Assembly (NCBI GenBank): GCA_045561575.1
Contig: JBJKXM010000006.1
Coordinates: 1 to 16,172 of the forward strand
Length of the DNA: 16,172 bases
Direction of reading: 5' to 3'
Origin: GCA-002715885 sp045561575
GTDB lineage: Bacteria; Bacteroidota; Bacteroidia; Flavobacteriales; BACL11
In this document: one piece after another, positions 1 through 7,393 of the stretch
Layout of the letters: each line of letters begins with the position of its first letter
Numbering within the stretch: position 1 is the stretch's first letter
Made by a program: the position numbers and the translations under genes
The notes under the pieces: model-generated
The model's database searches: none
What the model was told of the DNA's origin: nothing
Seen by the model: only the letters and a program-made list of their open reading frames with translations

Positions 1-324
1 GCTAATTTGATTTATTCTAATTTAAAAGAGAACTGGTTTTTTGATGCTACATTTAATTATATTGGAAAGAGCAGAATTCCTAAGCATGAATCAATTAATA
101 AAGAGTATTCAGATCCTTTTTCATTAATAAATTGTCAAATTACACATAAGATAAATAATTTTGATTTATATGTTGGAGGTGAAAACTTGTTAGAATATAA
201 ACAAGAAAATCCAATACTAGGATTTGATGACCCACAATCTGATTCTTTTGATGCTTCTATGATTTGGGCACCAGTTGATGGGAGAAGAATTTATTTTGGT
301 TTAAGATACAGACTAACTAACTAA
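1..324 (+). CDS. TonB-dependent outer-membrane receptor, C-terminal end (partial)
   Basis: This is the last ~107 codons of a gene that begins before the window; the frame is open from base 1, so the TTG at 7 is not a real start. The peptide has alternating polar/hydrophobic strands typical of an outer-membrane beta-barrel. It carries the motif VGGENLLEYKQENPI (compare the 'GxxNLfnxkq.nPi' stretch near the end of Bacteroidota TonB receptors), then GRRIYFGLRYRLTN, a typical final strand. The family imports ligands such as siderophores, B12 or oligosaccharides across the outer membrane using TonB energy. The substrate cannot be told from this fragment. The stop codon overlaps the stop of the convergent mutase gene by 4 bp. 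The family call is fairly secure; the specific role is unknown. Confidence 0.8.
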   Translation, partial: ANLIYSNLKENWFFDATFNYIGKSRIPKHESINKEYSDPFSLINCQITHKINNFDLYVGGENLLEYKQENPILGFDDPQSDSFDASMIWAPVDGRRIYFGLRYRLTN

Positions 325-3320
325 GATTTTAATAATCTATTTAGTATTGATATCGCAGAATCAGCAATAACAGTACCAGGACCAAAAATATCGTGAACTC
401 CTTTTTCATAAAGAAACTCATAATCTTTTTTTGGTATAACCCCTCCTGCAATTATTAATATGTTATTTTCATCCTCGTTAAGGATTTCGATAAGTTTTGG
501 AATCAATGTTTTGTGACCAGCAGCTAATGATGAAATTCCAAGTACATGAACATCATTTTCAATAGCTTGTTTGGCAACTTCTTCAGGGGTTTGAAATAAT
601 GGTGCAATGTCAACATCAAACCCAAGATCTGCAAATGATGTAGCAACAACTTTTGCCCCTCTATCATGGCCATCTTGCCCCATTTTAGCTATCATAATTC
701 TAGGTCTTCTTCCATTCAATTCAGCAAATTTATCTGATAGCTGTTTAGCTATTTTAAAGTTTTCGTTATTGTCTATTTCCATTTTATAAATCCCTGATAT
801 TATTTGATTATTCGCTTTGTATCTACCAAAAACTTTTTCACAAGCATAAGAAATTTCCCCCAGCGTAGCTCTTAGTTGCGCAGCAATAATAGCAAGCTCA
901 AGTAAATTACCACTATTTTTTTTACAAGCATTTGTAATATTATCAAGAGCTAATTTAACCTTTTTTTCATCTCTTTCTTTTTTGATTTTATTTATTAATT
1001 GTATCTGTTCTTCTCTTACTTTTTTATTGTTGATTTCTAGAAGGTCAAATTCCTTGTCATGCTCATTGATGTGATGTGTGTTTAATCCTATAATTAAATC
1101 TTTTTTACTATCTATTCTAGCTTGTTTTCTTGCAGCAGCTTGCTCAATTTTCATTTTTGGAATACCTTTCTCAATCGCTTTTTCCATTCCTCCAAGCTCT
1201 TCAATTTCTATAATATGTTCCCAAGCTTTGTGACATAATTCATGAGTAATTTTCTCTAGATAATATGATCCACCCCAAGGATCTACTGTATCACATAATC
1301 CTATATTATCCCTTAAGTATATTTGATTATCTCTTGCAATTTTTGCTGAAAAATCCGTTGGTAGAGCAATTGCCTCGTCAAGTGCATTTGTGTGTAAACT
1401 TTGTGTTCCTCCCATTATAGCGGCCATCGCCTCTACGCATGTTCTAGTAACATTATTAAACGGATCTTGTTCTGTTAGAGTCCATCCACTTGTTTGACAA
1501 TGAGTTCTCAGTGACATTGATTTTTCATTTTTTGGTTCAAATTCACTAATTATTTTTGCCCATAATATTCGTCCAGCTCTTAGTTTTGCAATTTCCATGA
1601 AATAGTTCATGCCTATTCCCCAGAAAAATGAAAGTCTGGGGGCAAATTCATCTATTTTCATACCAGCTTTTATTCCGTTTCTAACATACTCTAATCCGTT
1701 AGCTAGGGTATATGCTAATTCTATATCAGCGGTTGCACCAGCTTCTTGAATGTGATATCCTGAAATTGAGATACTATTGAATTTTTTCATTTTTTTAGAG
1801 GTGTATTCAAATATATCTCTAACTATTCGCATTGAATGATTTGGGGGGTATATGTAAGTATTCCTAACCATAAATTCTTTGAGAATATCATTTTGAATTG
1901 TTCCTCTTAGTTGATTTGCATCAGCCCCCTGTTCTTGCGCAGCTACAATATAAAAAGCTAGAATTGGTAGTACTGCACCATTCATGGTCATAGAAACAGA
2001 AATTTCGTCCAGTGGAATACCTTGAAAAAGAATTTTCATATCCTCCACAGTGTCAATTGCGACACCAGCCATTCCAACATCACCTTCAACTCTTTTGTGA
2101 TCTGAATCATAACCTCTGTGTGTTGCAAGATCAAATGCAACTGAAAGTCCTTTTTGACCGGCTTTAAGATTCTTTTTGTAAAAATTATTAGATTTTTTTG
2201 CTGTAGAAAATCCTGCATATTGTCTAATAGTCCAAGGACGAGTTGCATACATGGTGCTATAAGGCCCCCTAAGAAATGGAGGTGATCCAGCAATAAAATT
2301 CATATGTTCAACTTCTTTTACATCTTCAAGATTATATACTTTTTTTAATTGTATTTGTTCAGCTGTTTGAATAAAATCACTACTAGCTTGTTTTTTATTA
2401 TTAAAATTAATTTTATAATCTTTTAATAACTCACTAGTTAAATATTCAATATAAAAAGACCCTTTAGCTGGATCTTTAACTTTATCTAAATTACTTTCAT
2501 TTATCAGAATGTTAAATTGGTTTCTTGAAATTCTATCTGAGAAATCATCTGATTTTTCATAATCAAAATTATGAGCTTTAGAGAAAATTGCATCTGCACC
2601 ACCTAATATAGCAGACATATACTCTGTTGTGCTAATAAAAATATTATTTAATCCAGAATTTTTTTCTTTATTAGAAATTGAAGTATTTATATAAGGATTT
2701 TTTCCTGACTTTGAATTCCATAAGATTCTAAAAGCTCTAAGTTTTGCAATTTCAAAAAAGAAATTATTTCCTAATTCAAAGTGAAATTCAATTTCATTTT
2801 CTTTTTTTAGACCTTCTACTAAGGCGTAATTTATTTGGTTTTTAATATTGCCTCCCTCAACATGAATAATTTCTTTTAAATTTTTAAAATTTTGATCTTT
2901 ATTTTCTGATATTCCTCCTGACATCATATCTTTTTTGGAATATTCTTTTAGTTCTTTTAAAAAGGATGATTTGAAATTGATGAAATTTGTTTTGATATAC
3001 TTAGTTTTAATACCCTTTAATAATACATTTAGATTGTTTGGGTTTGAAAAACAAATTCCATCTATACCAGTGTTTAATGCCACTAAAGCTTTTTCATTTG
3101 CAATCTTTGGGTTTGTAGCATCAATTAATTGAAGGTTTTTTATTTCATTAGGAAAAATTGGATTACTCTCTAATTTGTTTTGATGATAGATAGGTGATAT
3201 ATGAATATCTTCATTTTTTTTTATGAGATCATTGTACTTATCTACACCAAATTCTGAAACAATTTTTTTATTCCATTCTTTTAATTGGTATTGGGTAAAA
3301 TTTTTAAAAAAATTATTCAT
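321..3320 (-). CDS. mutAB: Methylmalonyl-CoA mutase, MutA-MutB fusion (999 aa)
   Basis: Adenosylcobalamin enzyme interconverting succinyl-CoA and methylmalonyl-CoA (propionate/odd-chain and branched-chain metabolism), cytosolic. Residues ~319-999 are a full MutB-type catalytic chain: TAEQI, GPYSTMYATRPWTIRQYAGF (Tyr368, equivalent to active-site Tyr89 of the Propionibacterium enzyme), SGYHIQEAGATAD (His523, equivalent to His244) and a B12 domain with DGHDRG (His885, the expected cobalt ligand) and SSLAAGHKTL. Residues 1-318 resemble a shortened MutA: NNFFKNFTQYQLKEWNKKI at the start, NNFFFEIAKLRAFRILW near 185 (paralogous to MNYFMEIAKLRAGRILW at 571) and DPAKGSFYIEYLT; no second B12 motif is seen. 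MutA and MutB are normally separate genes; here they share one frame without a stop. I start at 3320 because MNNFFKNF matches MutA N-termini; an in-frame ATG at 3353 would add 11 residues. It overlaps the upstream division gene by 8 bp, so the two are probably cotranscribed. Confidence 0.93.
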   Translation of the reverse strand: MNNFFKNFTQYQLKEWNKKIVSEFGVDKYNDLIKKNEDIHISPIYHQNKLESNPIFPNEIKNLQLIDATNPKIANEKALVALNTGIDGICFSNPNNLNVLLKGIKTKYIKTNFINFKSSFLKELKEYSKKDMMSGGISENKDQNFKNLKEIIHVEGGNIKNQINYALVEGLKKENEIEFHFELGNNFFFEIAKLRAFRILWNSKSGKNPYINTSISNKEKNSGLNNIFISTTEYMSAILGGADAIFSKAHNFDYEKSDDFSDRISRNQFNILINESNLDKVKDPAKGSFYIEYLTSELLKDYKINFNNKKQASSDFIQTAEQIQLKKVYNLEDVKEVEHMNFIAGSPPFLRGPYSTMYATRPWTIRQYAGFSTAKKSNNFYKKNLKAGQKGLSVAFDLATHRGYDSDHKRVEGDVGMAGVAIDTVEDMKILFQGIPLDEISVSMTMNGAVLPILAFYIVAAQEQGADANQLRGTIQNDILKEFMVRNTYIYPPNHSMRIVRDIFEYTSKKMKKFNSISISGYHIQEAGATADIELAYTLANGLEYVRNGIKAGMKIDEFAPRLSFFWGIGMNYFMEIAKLRAGRILWAKIISEFEPKNEKSMSLRTHCQTSGWTLTEQDPFNNVTRTCVEAMAAIMGGTQSLHTNALDEAIALPTDFSAKIARDNQIYLRDNIGLCDTVDPWGGSYYLEKITHELCHKAWEHIIEIEELGGMEKAIEKGIPKMKIEQAAARKQARIDSKKDLIIGLNTHHINEHDKEFDLLEINNKKVREEQIQLINKIKKERDEKKVKLALDNITNACKKNSGNLLELAIIAAQLRATLGEISYACEKVFGRYKANNQIISGIYKMEIDNNENFKIAKQLSDKFAELNGRRPRIMIAKMGQDGHDRGAKVVATSFADLGFDVDIAPLFQTPEEVAKQAIENDVHVLGISSLAAGHKTLIPKLIEILNEDENNILIIAGGVIPKKDYEFLYEKGVHDIFGPGTVIADSAISILNRLLKS

Positions 3321-3627
3321 TTTCTCTTCTGATGATATAAATGTCTTCATCATCTTTTTTCATTAAAAATTTTTCTCTCGCAAATTTTTCTCTCTTTTCC
3401 TCATCATTGAGCAAATCTTGATATTCAGTGCTGTCTTTCTTTATTTCGTTAGTGTAGAATTTTTTGTTTTCTTCAAGTTGCTTGATGTTTTTTTTGATTT
3501 TTGATTGTTTAATTAGATTGAAGTTGTCAAAAAATGTAATCCATATAATAAAAAAAACAATTGCAATAAGATATTTGTTTTTTAAATAACTCGGAATTTT
3601 ATCAATTAAGTCATTGATTTTATTCAT
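3313..3627 (-). CDS. ftsB: FtsB/DivIC-type septum formation initiator
   Basis: A small (104 aa) bitopic membrane protein expected to sit in the division complex with FtsL/FtsQ homologues. A short cytoplasmic N-terminus is followed by a hydrophobic segment at about residues 19-34 (LIAIVFFIIWITFFD). A charged coiled-coil-like stretch with Lys/Glu heptads lies at about 40-65, and the conserved-looking tail EKFAREKFLMKKDDEDIYII resembles the FtsB/DivIC family 'fARE.y.mkk..E.vyvi' motif. In Flavobacteria this gene commonly precedes mutA and mutB, which matches the fused mutase gene that follows with an 8-bp overlap. A TAnnTTTG box lies 5 nt before the ATG, suggesting a very short leader. The family call is good; FtsB versus DivIC naming is a matter of convention in this phylum. 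Confidence 0.85.
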   Translation of the reverse strand: MNKINDLIDKIPSYLKNKYLIAIVFFIIWITFFDNFNLIKQSKIKKNIKQLEENKKFYTNEIKKDSTEYQDLLNDEEKREKFAREKFLMKKDDEDIYIIRRENE

Positions 3628-3632
3628 ATCTA

Positions 3633-3640
3633 CAAATATA
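3633..3640 (-). promoter_or_regulatory. TAnnTTTG promoter box before the division gene
   Basis: Read on the minus strand this is TATATTTG, an exact match to the Bacteroidota -7 consensus TAnnTTTG. It ends only 5 nt before the ATG at 3627, so a transcript starting a few bases downstream would have almost no leader. No convincing -33 TTTG is seen at the usual distance. It would drive the division gene and the mutase. Confidence 0.5.
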
Positions 3641-3668
3641 GATAAGTTATAATTTATTTGTAACTATA

Positions 3669-4373
3669 TTAAGATATTAGAAATATACTAGGTTGTTTGT
3701 CAATATTAATTTTCATTGTTTTCCATTCTGAAATACTTTTTGTAATTATTGACTCATTTTCCAGAGTAATATTAGAAGCTACACACAACATGGTATTATT
3801 CCCGCAAACATTTATTAAAATTTTTAATAACTTATTGTTTCTGTATGGGGTTTCCATAAATATTTGAGTTTGCCCTGTCTTTTTGCTAAGGCTTTCAAGC
3901 TGTTTAATTTTTTTAATTTGTTCTTTTTTGTTAATTGGAAGGTAACCATTAAATGCAAAATTTTGTCCGTTCATCCCTGAACTCATTATTGCAAGTAAAA
4001 TAGAGGAAGGGCCAACTAAAGGTTTTACTTTAATATTAAACTTATGTGCATAATCTATAATTTTTGAACCAGGATCTGCAACTGCAGGAACACCTGCTTC
4101 AGAAATTAAACCTATATCATTTCCATTTAGAATATTTTGTAAGAAATCATTTTGTAGGTCTAAATTGTCGTGTTTGCCATATGAAAAAAAGGTAACATCA
4201 TCAATTGATTTCTCTGGAACAATTTTTTTAATGTATCTCCTTACCGTTCTAACATTTTCTACAATAAAAAAATTTGTTTCCTTTATAGTTTGAATTATTT
4301 TTTCATTTATAGCATCTTTATAATTGCTATCTCCTAATAAATTAGGAATTAGAATTAGCTTACCTTGGTTCAT
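3669..4373 (-). CDS. SAM-dependent methyltransferase, RsmI/YraL-like tetrapyrrole-methylase fold
   Basis: A 234-aa TP-methylase-fold protein related to RsmI, which 2'-O-methylates C1402 of 16S rRNA. Motifs seen are LILIPNLLGD at the N-terminus (where classical RsmI has a 'PIGNL' loop), FIVENVRTVRRYIKK at 37-50, GLISEAGVPAVADPGS at 88-103 (the SAM-binding region), GPSSILLAIMSSGMNGQ from 121 with FNGYLP following, and FMETPYRN at 172-179. This matches the shorter RsmI paralogue common in Bacteroidota, so the rRNA target is inferred and not certain. The ATG at 4373 is preferred; an upstream TTG at 4385 is in frame but unlikely. The start overlaps the phosphatase gene by 14 bp, making it the third gene of the dnaA operon. 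Confidence 0.87.
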   Translation of the reverse strand: MNQGKLILIPNLLGDSNYKDAINEKIIQTIKETNFFIVENVRTVRRYIKKIVPEKSIDDVTFFSYGKHDNLDLQNDFLQNILNGNDIGLISEAGVPAVADPGSKIIDYAHKFNIKVKPLVGPSSILLAIMSSGMNGQNFAFNGYLPINKKEQIKKIKQLESLSKKTGQTQIFMETPYRNNKLLKILINVCGNNTMLCVASNITLENESIITKSISEWKTMKINIDKQPSIFLIS

Positions 4374-4809
4374 TTTTAGAAGCAATTTTTTTACAAGCTT
4401 TATCTAACAAATTAAAAATATTTATAAAGCCTTGGTCGCCGCCATAATAAGGGTCAGGTACAGACATATATTCATTTGGATAGATTTCATTAAGTATAAG
4501 ATCTACTTTGTCTATCTCTTCTTGATTTTTTGCTAAACTTATGATTTTTGAATAATTATCATTGTCCATTACGTATATTTTGTTAAACTTTGAAAAATCA
4601 TCAGAATTAAACTGTCGTGCTCTTTGATCTGTAATGTCAATATTGTGTTTTAATCCAATTTCAATAGATCTAGAGTCAGGTTTTTTTCCAATATGGTAAC
4701 CAGCTGTGCCTGCTGAATCAACATATATGTTTTTTGATTTTGATTTTAGAATTCCTTCTGCAAGTGGAGATCTACAAATGTTTCCCAGGCAGACCATTAA
4801 GATTTTCAT
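4360..4809 (-). CDS. Low-molecular-weight protein tyrosine phosphatase
   Basis: A 149-aa cytosolic phosphatase of the LMW-PTP family, which hydrolyses phosphotyrosine. The N-terminal P-loop C7-LGNIC-R13-S fits the CX5R(S/T) active site, with Cys7 as nucleophile and Arg13 binding phosphate. The general acid is Asp119 in VPDPYYGG, the usual position near the C-terminus. DSAGTAGYHIG at 31-41 is also typical. Length is normal for the family. It starts 1 nt after the dnaA stop and overlaps the methyltransferase gene downstream, so it should be translated from the dnaA transcript. LMW-PTPs elsewhere often regulate tyrosine-kinase-controlled polysaccharide export (Wzb), but no such locus is here, so the substrate is unknown. 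Confidence 0.93.
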   Translation of the reverse strand: MKILMVCLGNICRSPLAEGILKSKSKNIYVDSAGTAGYHIGKKPDSRSIEIGLKHNIDITDQRARQFNSDDFSKFNKIYVMDNDNYSKIISLAKNQEEIDKVDLILNEIYPNEYMSVPDPYYGGDQGFINIFNLLDKACKKIASKNEPR

Positions 4810-4810
4810 T

Positions 4811-6241
4811 TTATGTAAGAGTCAATCGTTTTTCAATATCTGAAATATATCCTTTGAAACGTTTATCCGTATCAGCAAGATTATTTACAGTCTTACATGC
4901 ATGTAAGACTGTGGCATGATCTTTATTTCCACAATGTTTGCCAATCATAGCTAAAGAGCTTTTTGTCATCTGTTTTGCAAAATACATTGATAGTTGTCTG
5001 CATTGAACAATTTCTCTTTTTCTTGTTTTAGATTTCATGATATCAATAGGAATATCAAAATAATCACATACTACTTTTTGAATGTAATCAATAGAAACCT
5101 CTCTCACAGTATTTCTTACAAATTTATCTAGCATGTCTTTTGCTAAATCAATTGTAATTTCTTTTTTGTTTAAAGATGACTGAGCAAGTAAAGAAATTAA
5201 AGCACCTTCTAGTTCTCTTACATTTGATGTGATTGAATATGCTATGTACTCAACTACTGAGTATGGAATTTCAATACCATCTTGTTTTATTTTTTTCTTC
5301 AGTATTGCAAGTCTTGTTTCTAAATCAGGTGATTGGAGGTCAGCTGAAAGGCCCCATTTAAATCTAGACAACAGTCTTTGTTCCATACCAATTATATCAA
5401 CTGGTGCTTTATCTGAAGTTAAAATTACTTGTTTTTTATTTTGATGTAAGTGATTAAAAATATGGAAGAAAACATCTTGGGTTTTTTCTTTTCCTGATAG
5501 AAATTGAACGTCATCTAGAATTAACACATCAATAGATTGATAAAAGTGAACAAAATCATTTTTCTTATTGTCCATTATGGCATCAACAAATTGAGTTTGA
5601 AATTTGTCAGCAGAAACATATAGAACAGTTTTTTCAGGAAGTTTATTTTTTACTTCAATTCCTATTGCATTTGCCAGATGTGTTTTTCCCAAACCGCCAC
5701 CACCGTATATAAAAAGTGGGTTAAATGATGTTCCTCCTGGATTTTGTGATACAGCAAAACCTGCAGATCTTGCTAGACGGTTACATTCGCCTTCAACGTA
5801 AGAATCAAAAGTATATGATTGGTTTAATTGTGGATTAATATTTATTTTTTGCAGACCAGGAATAATGAATGGATTTCTGATAACAGTTTTGTTAATATTA
5901 ATAGGCATATTCACAGGCATATTATCAATCTTTTTTTGATTGATACTTGGAATCTTTGATACATATGGTTTTGAGCCCGAAGAGTTTTCTAATACAATAT
6001 GGTATTCCAATTTTGCATCTTTTCCTAACTCTCTTTTGATAGTTTTTTTAAGAAGTGTAATATAATTATTTTCAAGCCACTCATAAAAAAATTGACTTGG
6101 GACTTGTATGGTTAAGATATTACCCTCAAGACTGATTGGTTTAATAGGTTTAAACCATGTTTTAAAGTTTTGATGTGTAACGTTGTCCTTTATAATAAGA
6201 AGACAGTTGTCCCAAATTTCCTGATAACTTTTTTCAGTCAT
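4811..6241 (-). CDS. dnaA: Chromosomal replication initiator protein DnaA
   Basis: AAA+ initiator that binds DnaA boxes and opens oriC. At 476 aa, all four domains are visible. Domain I (1-85) contains the WF motif HQNFKTWFKPI. Residues ~86-135 form an Asn/Pro/Ile-rich linker. The AAA+ core has Walker A GGGGLGKT at 180-187, Walker B VLILDDVQF with Asp243/Asp244, and the sensor region LTSDKAP followed by EQRLLSRFKWGL. Domain IV carries the DNA-binding signature DHATVLHACK at 441-450. The ATG at 6241 fits the conserved N-terminus. It heads an operon with the phosphatase and methyltransferase genes. No DnaA-box cluster is seen in the 240 bp upstream, so oriC may lie elsewhere. The codons for residues 444-452 form a perfect palindrome (separate entry). 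Confidence 0.98.
   Translation of the reverse strand: MTEKSYQEIWDNCLLIIKDNVTHQNFKTWFKPIKPISLEGNILTIQVPSQFFYEWLENNYITLLKKTIKRELGKDAKLEYHIVLENSSGSKPYVSKIPSINQKKIDNMPVNMPININKTVIRNPFIIPGLQKININPQLNQSYTFDSYVEGECNRLARSAGFAVSQNPGGTSFNPLFIYGGGGLGKTHLANAIGIEVKNKLPEKTVLYVSADKFQTQFVDAIMDNKKNDFVHFYQSIDVLILDDVQFLSGKEKTQDVFFHIFNHLHQNKKQVILTSDKAPVDIIGMEQRLLSRFKWGLSADLQSPDLETRLAILKKKIKQDGIEIPYSVVEYIAYSITSNVRELEGALISLLAQSSLNKKEITIDLAKDMLDKFVRNTVREVSIDYIQKVVCDYFDIPIDIMKSKTRKREIVQCRQLSMYFAKQMTKSSLAMIGKHCGNKDHATVLHACKTVNNLADTDKRFKGYISDIEKRLTLT
4887..4912. repeat. Perfect 26-bp palindrome within dnaA
   Basis: The left arm ACAGTCTTACATG is followed directly by its exact reverse complement CATGTAAGACTGT, with no spacer and no mismatch. 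It falls on dnaA codons 444-452 (T-V-L-H-A-C-K-T-V), the helix-turn-helix signature of domain IV. Because of the symmetry, the opposite strand also reads TVLHACKTV here. Protein constraint explains part of it, but synonymous codon choices also have to agree. Confidence 0.9.
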
Positions 6242-6481
6242 TGTGTAATAGCCTGCTTTGTTTTGTTGTCTTAATTAGTAAGTAATAATACTTACATACC
6301 TATTTTGTTTAAACTACTTTTTTATAAAAATAATTATAGCAAATATGAAAAACAATTAGTTAAAAAAAAAGAAAATTAGCACTTGACTTTGTACTTTTTT
6401 TTACAGTATAAAATTATCTGATATGAGCTTGCCTAATTATTTTAATAAAAGCATTAATTTTTTATAAAATTAACATTGATT
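6242..6481. other. AT-rich intergenic region upstream of dnaA
   Basis: 240 bp between dnaA and the metallophosphatase gene, both on the minus strand. It holds a 7-bp inverted repeat GTAAGTA / TACTTAC (6278-6284 and 6289-6295, 4-nt spacer) about 37 bp before the dnaA start, which could be an operator or leader hairpin. It also holds a near-match promoter box on the minus strand, CATATTTG (6340-6347; consensus TAnnTTTG, one mismatch), followed by TATAAT. A promoter for the dnaA operon is expected here. I found no copy of TTATCCACA or a close variant in a cluster, so there is no support for an origin in this gap. Confidence 0.45.
6454..6473 (-). terminator. Weak AT-only hairpin after the metallophosphatase gene
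   Basis: An 8-bp perfect stem TTAATTTT / AAAATTAA with a 4-nt loop starts 9 bp beyond the stop of the 5'-nucleotidase unit. The stem has no G-C pairs and only a short broken T run follows on the minus strand, so it is at best a weak terminator and may be a chance product of AT richness. Confidence 0.25.
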
Positions 6482-7393
6482 TTAATTTTTTTTGACAAAA
6501 ATTGAACTGTTTTTAACATTAAAATTCGTCTTATTTTGTTTAAAAATAAAATCAATCTTGCCAATATTTATTCCTCCCCATCCAACTTGATTAATAATTA
6601 CTTTTTTACCATCTAAATTAGTTTCTAAAATTGGCTTTTCTAAAAAGGAATGTGTGTGACCACCTATAATAAGATCTATATGTTTTGATTTCTGTGCAAT
6701 TACTAAATCAGAAACTTTATTGCTATTATACATAAGCCCTAAATGAGATAAACACACAATTAAATCGCAACCTTTTTTATTTTTCAATTTATCAGAAATT
6801 TTATTTGCTTCAATAAGAGGATCTAAGTATTTTGTTTGTTTGTAAAGTTCTTTTGGTACAAGCCCATTTAATTCAACGCCAATTCCAAAAACTCCAATTT
6901 TAATACTATCTTTTAAAAAGATTTTATAAGGACTAAAACTATTTTTTAATATTGTTTTGCTAAAATCATAATTGGCACATACAAAAGGAAATGATGCATG
7001 CTTAAGTTGTTTTTTTAATCCATCAAGTCCATTGTCAAAATCATGATTTCCAAGAGTTGCTGCATCATACTTCATTTGACTCATTAATTTAAATTCAAGT
7101 TCCCCACCATAAAAATTAAAATATGGTGTTCCTTGAAAGATATCACCTGCATCAAAAAGAAGAACATTTTTTTCTTTTTTTCTTATTTCATTAATAATAC
7201 TTGATCTTTGTGCCATTCCACCTATTCCTTTAAAACTTCCAGAGCTAAATGGTTCAATTCGGCTATGCATATCATTAGTATGAAGAATAGTAATTCTTTT
7301 AACATCTTCTTGGGCAATTAGTTCATGATTAATCATTGTTAATCCTACAGCACCTAACCCAATGTTTTTTATAAACTTTCTTCTATTACTCAT
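6482..7393 (-). CDS. Tat-exported metallophosphatase / 5'-nucleotidase catalytic domain
   Basis: A 303-aa binuclear metallophosphoesterase corresponding to the N-terminal catalytic half of UshA-type 5'-nucleotidases, which remove phosphate from nucleotides outside the cytoplasm. The N-terminus MSNRRKFIKNIGLGAVGLTMI looks like a twin-arginine signal. Metal-site motifs are HTNDMH (Asp41, His43), DAGDIFQG (Asp84), GNHDFD (Asn116, His117), LSHLG (His217) and GGHTH (His246, His248). The substrate-binding C-terminal domain is absent and is instead encoded by the gene just upstream, whose stop overlaps this start by 8 bp. Such split pairs occur in Flavobacteria. They are probably translationally coupled partners; the physical association is inferred. 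Confidence 0.92.
   Translation of the reverse strand: MSNRRKFIKNIGLGAVGLTMINHELIAQEDVKRITILHTNDMHSRIEPFSSGSFKGIGGMAQRSSIINEIRKKEKNVLLFDAGDIFQGTPYFNFYGGELEFKLMSQMKYDAATLGNHDFDNGLDGLKKQLKHASFPFVCANYDFSKTILKNSFSPYKIFLKDSIKIGVFGIGVELNGLVPKELYKQTKYLDPLIEANKISDKLKNKKGCDLIVCLSHLGLMYNSNKVSDLVIAQKSKHIDLIIGGHTHSFLEKPILETNLDGKKVIINQVGWGGINIGKIDFIFKQNKTNFNVKNSSIFVKKN

Noticed and set aside
2036..2293. 85-codon minus-strand open frame inside the mutase gene
   Set aside because: It is out of frame with the strongly conserved MutB sequence in the same place and has no family resemblance.
321..3320. Mutase fusion as a simple frameshift or readthrough artefact
   Set aside because: The frame is continuous, both parts keep conserved motifs, and there is no leftover start region of MutB or end of MutA as expected from a lost stop codon. 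An assembly error cannot be fully excluded without reads.
3628..3668. Terminator after the methyltransferase gene
   Set aside because: No stable stem with a T tract could be drawn in this 41-bp gap, so readthrough into the division gene is possible.
4734..4919. Plus-strand open frame ending in a peptide like DnaA's LHACKTV
   Set aside because: The resemblance is produced by the palindrome at 4887-4912; the rest is opposite the phosphatase and dnaA genes and shows no protein features.
6242..6481. Origin of replication next to dnaA
   Set aside because: The gap is short and has no cluster of TTATCCACA-like boxes on either strand; AT richness alone is not enough.
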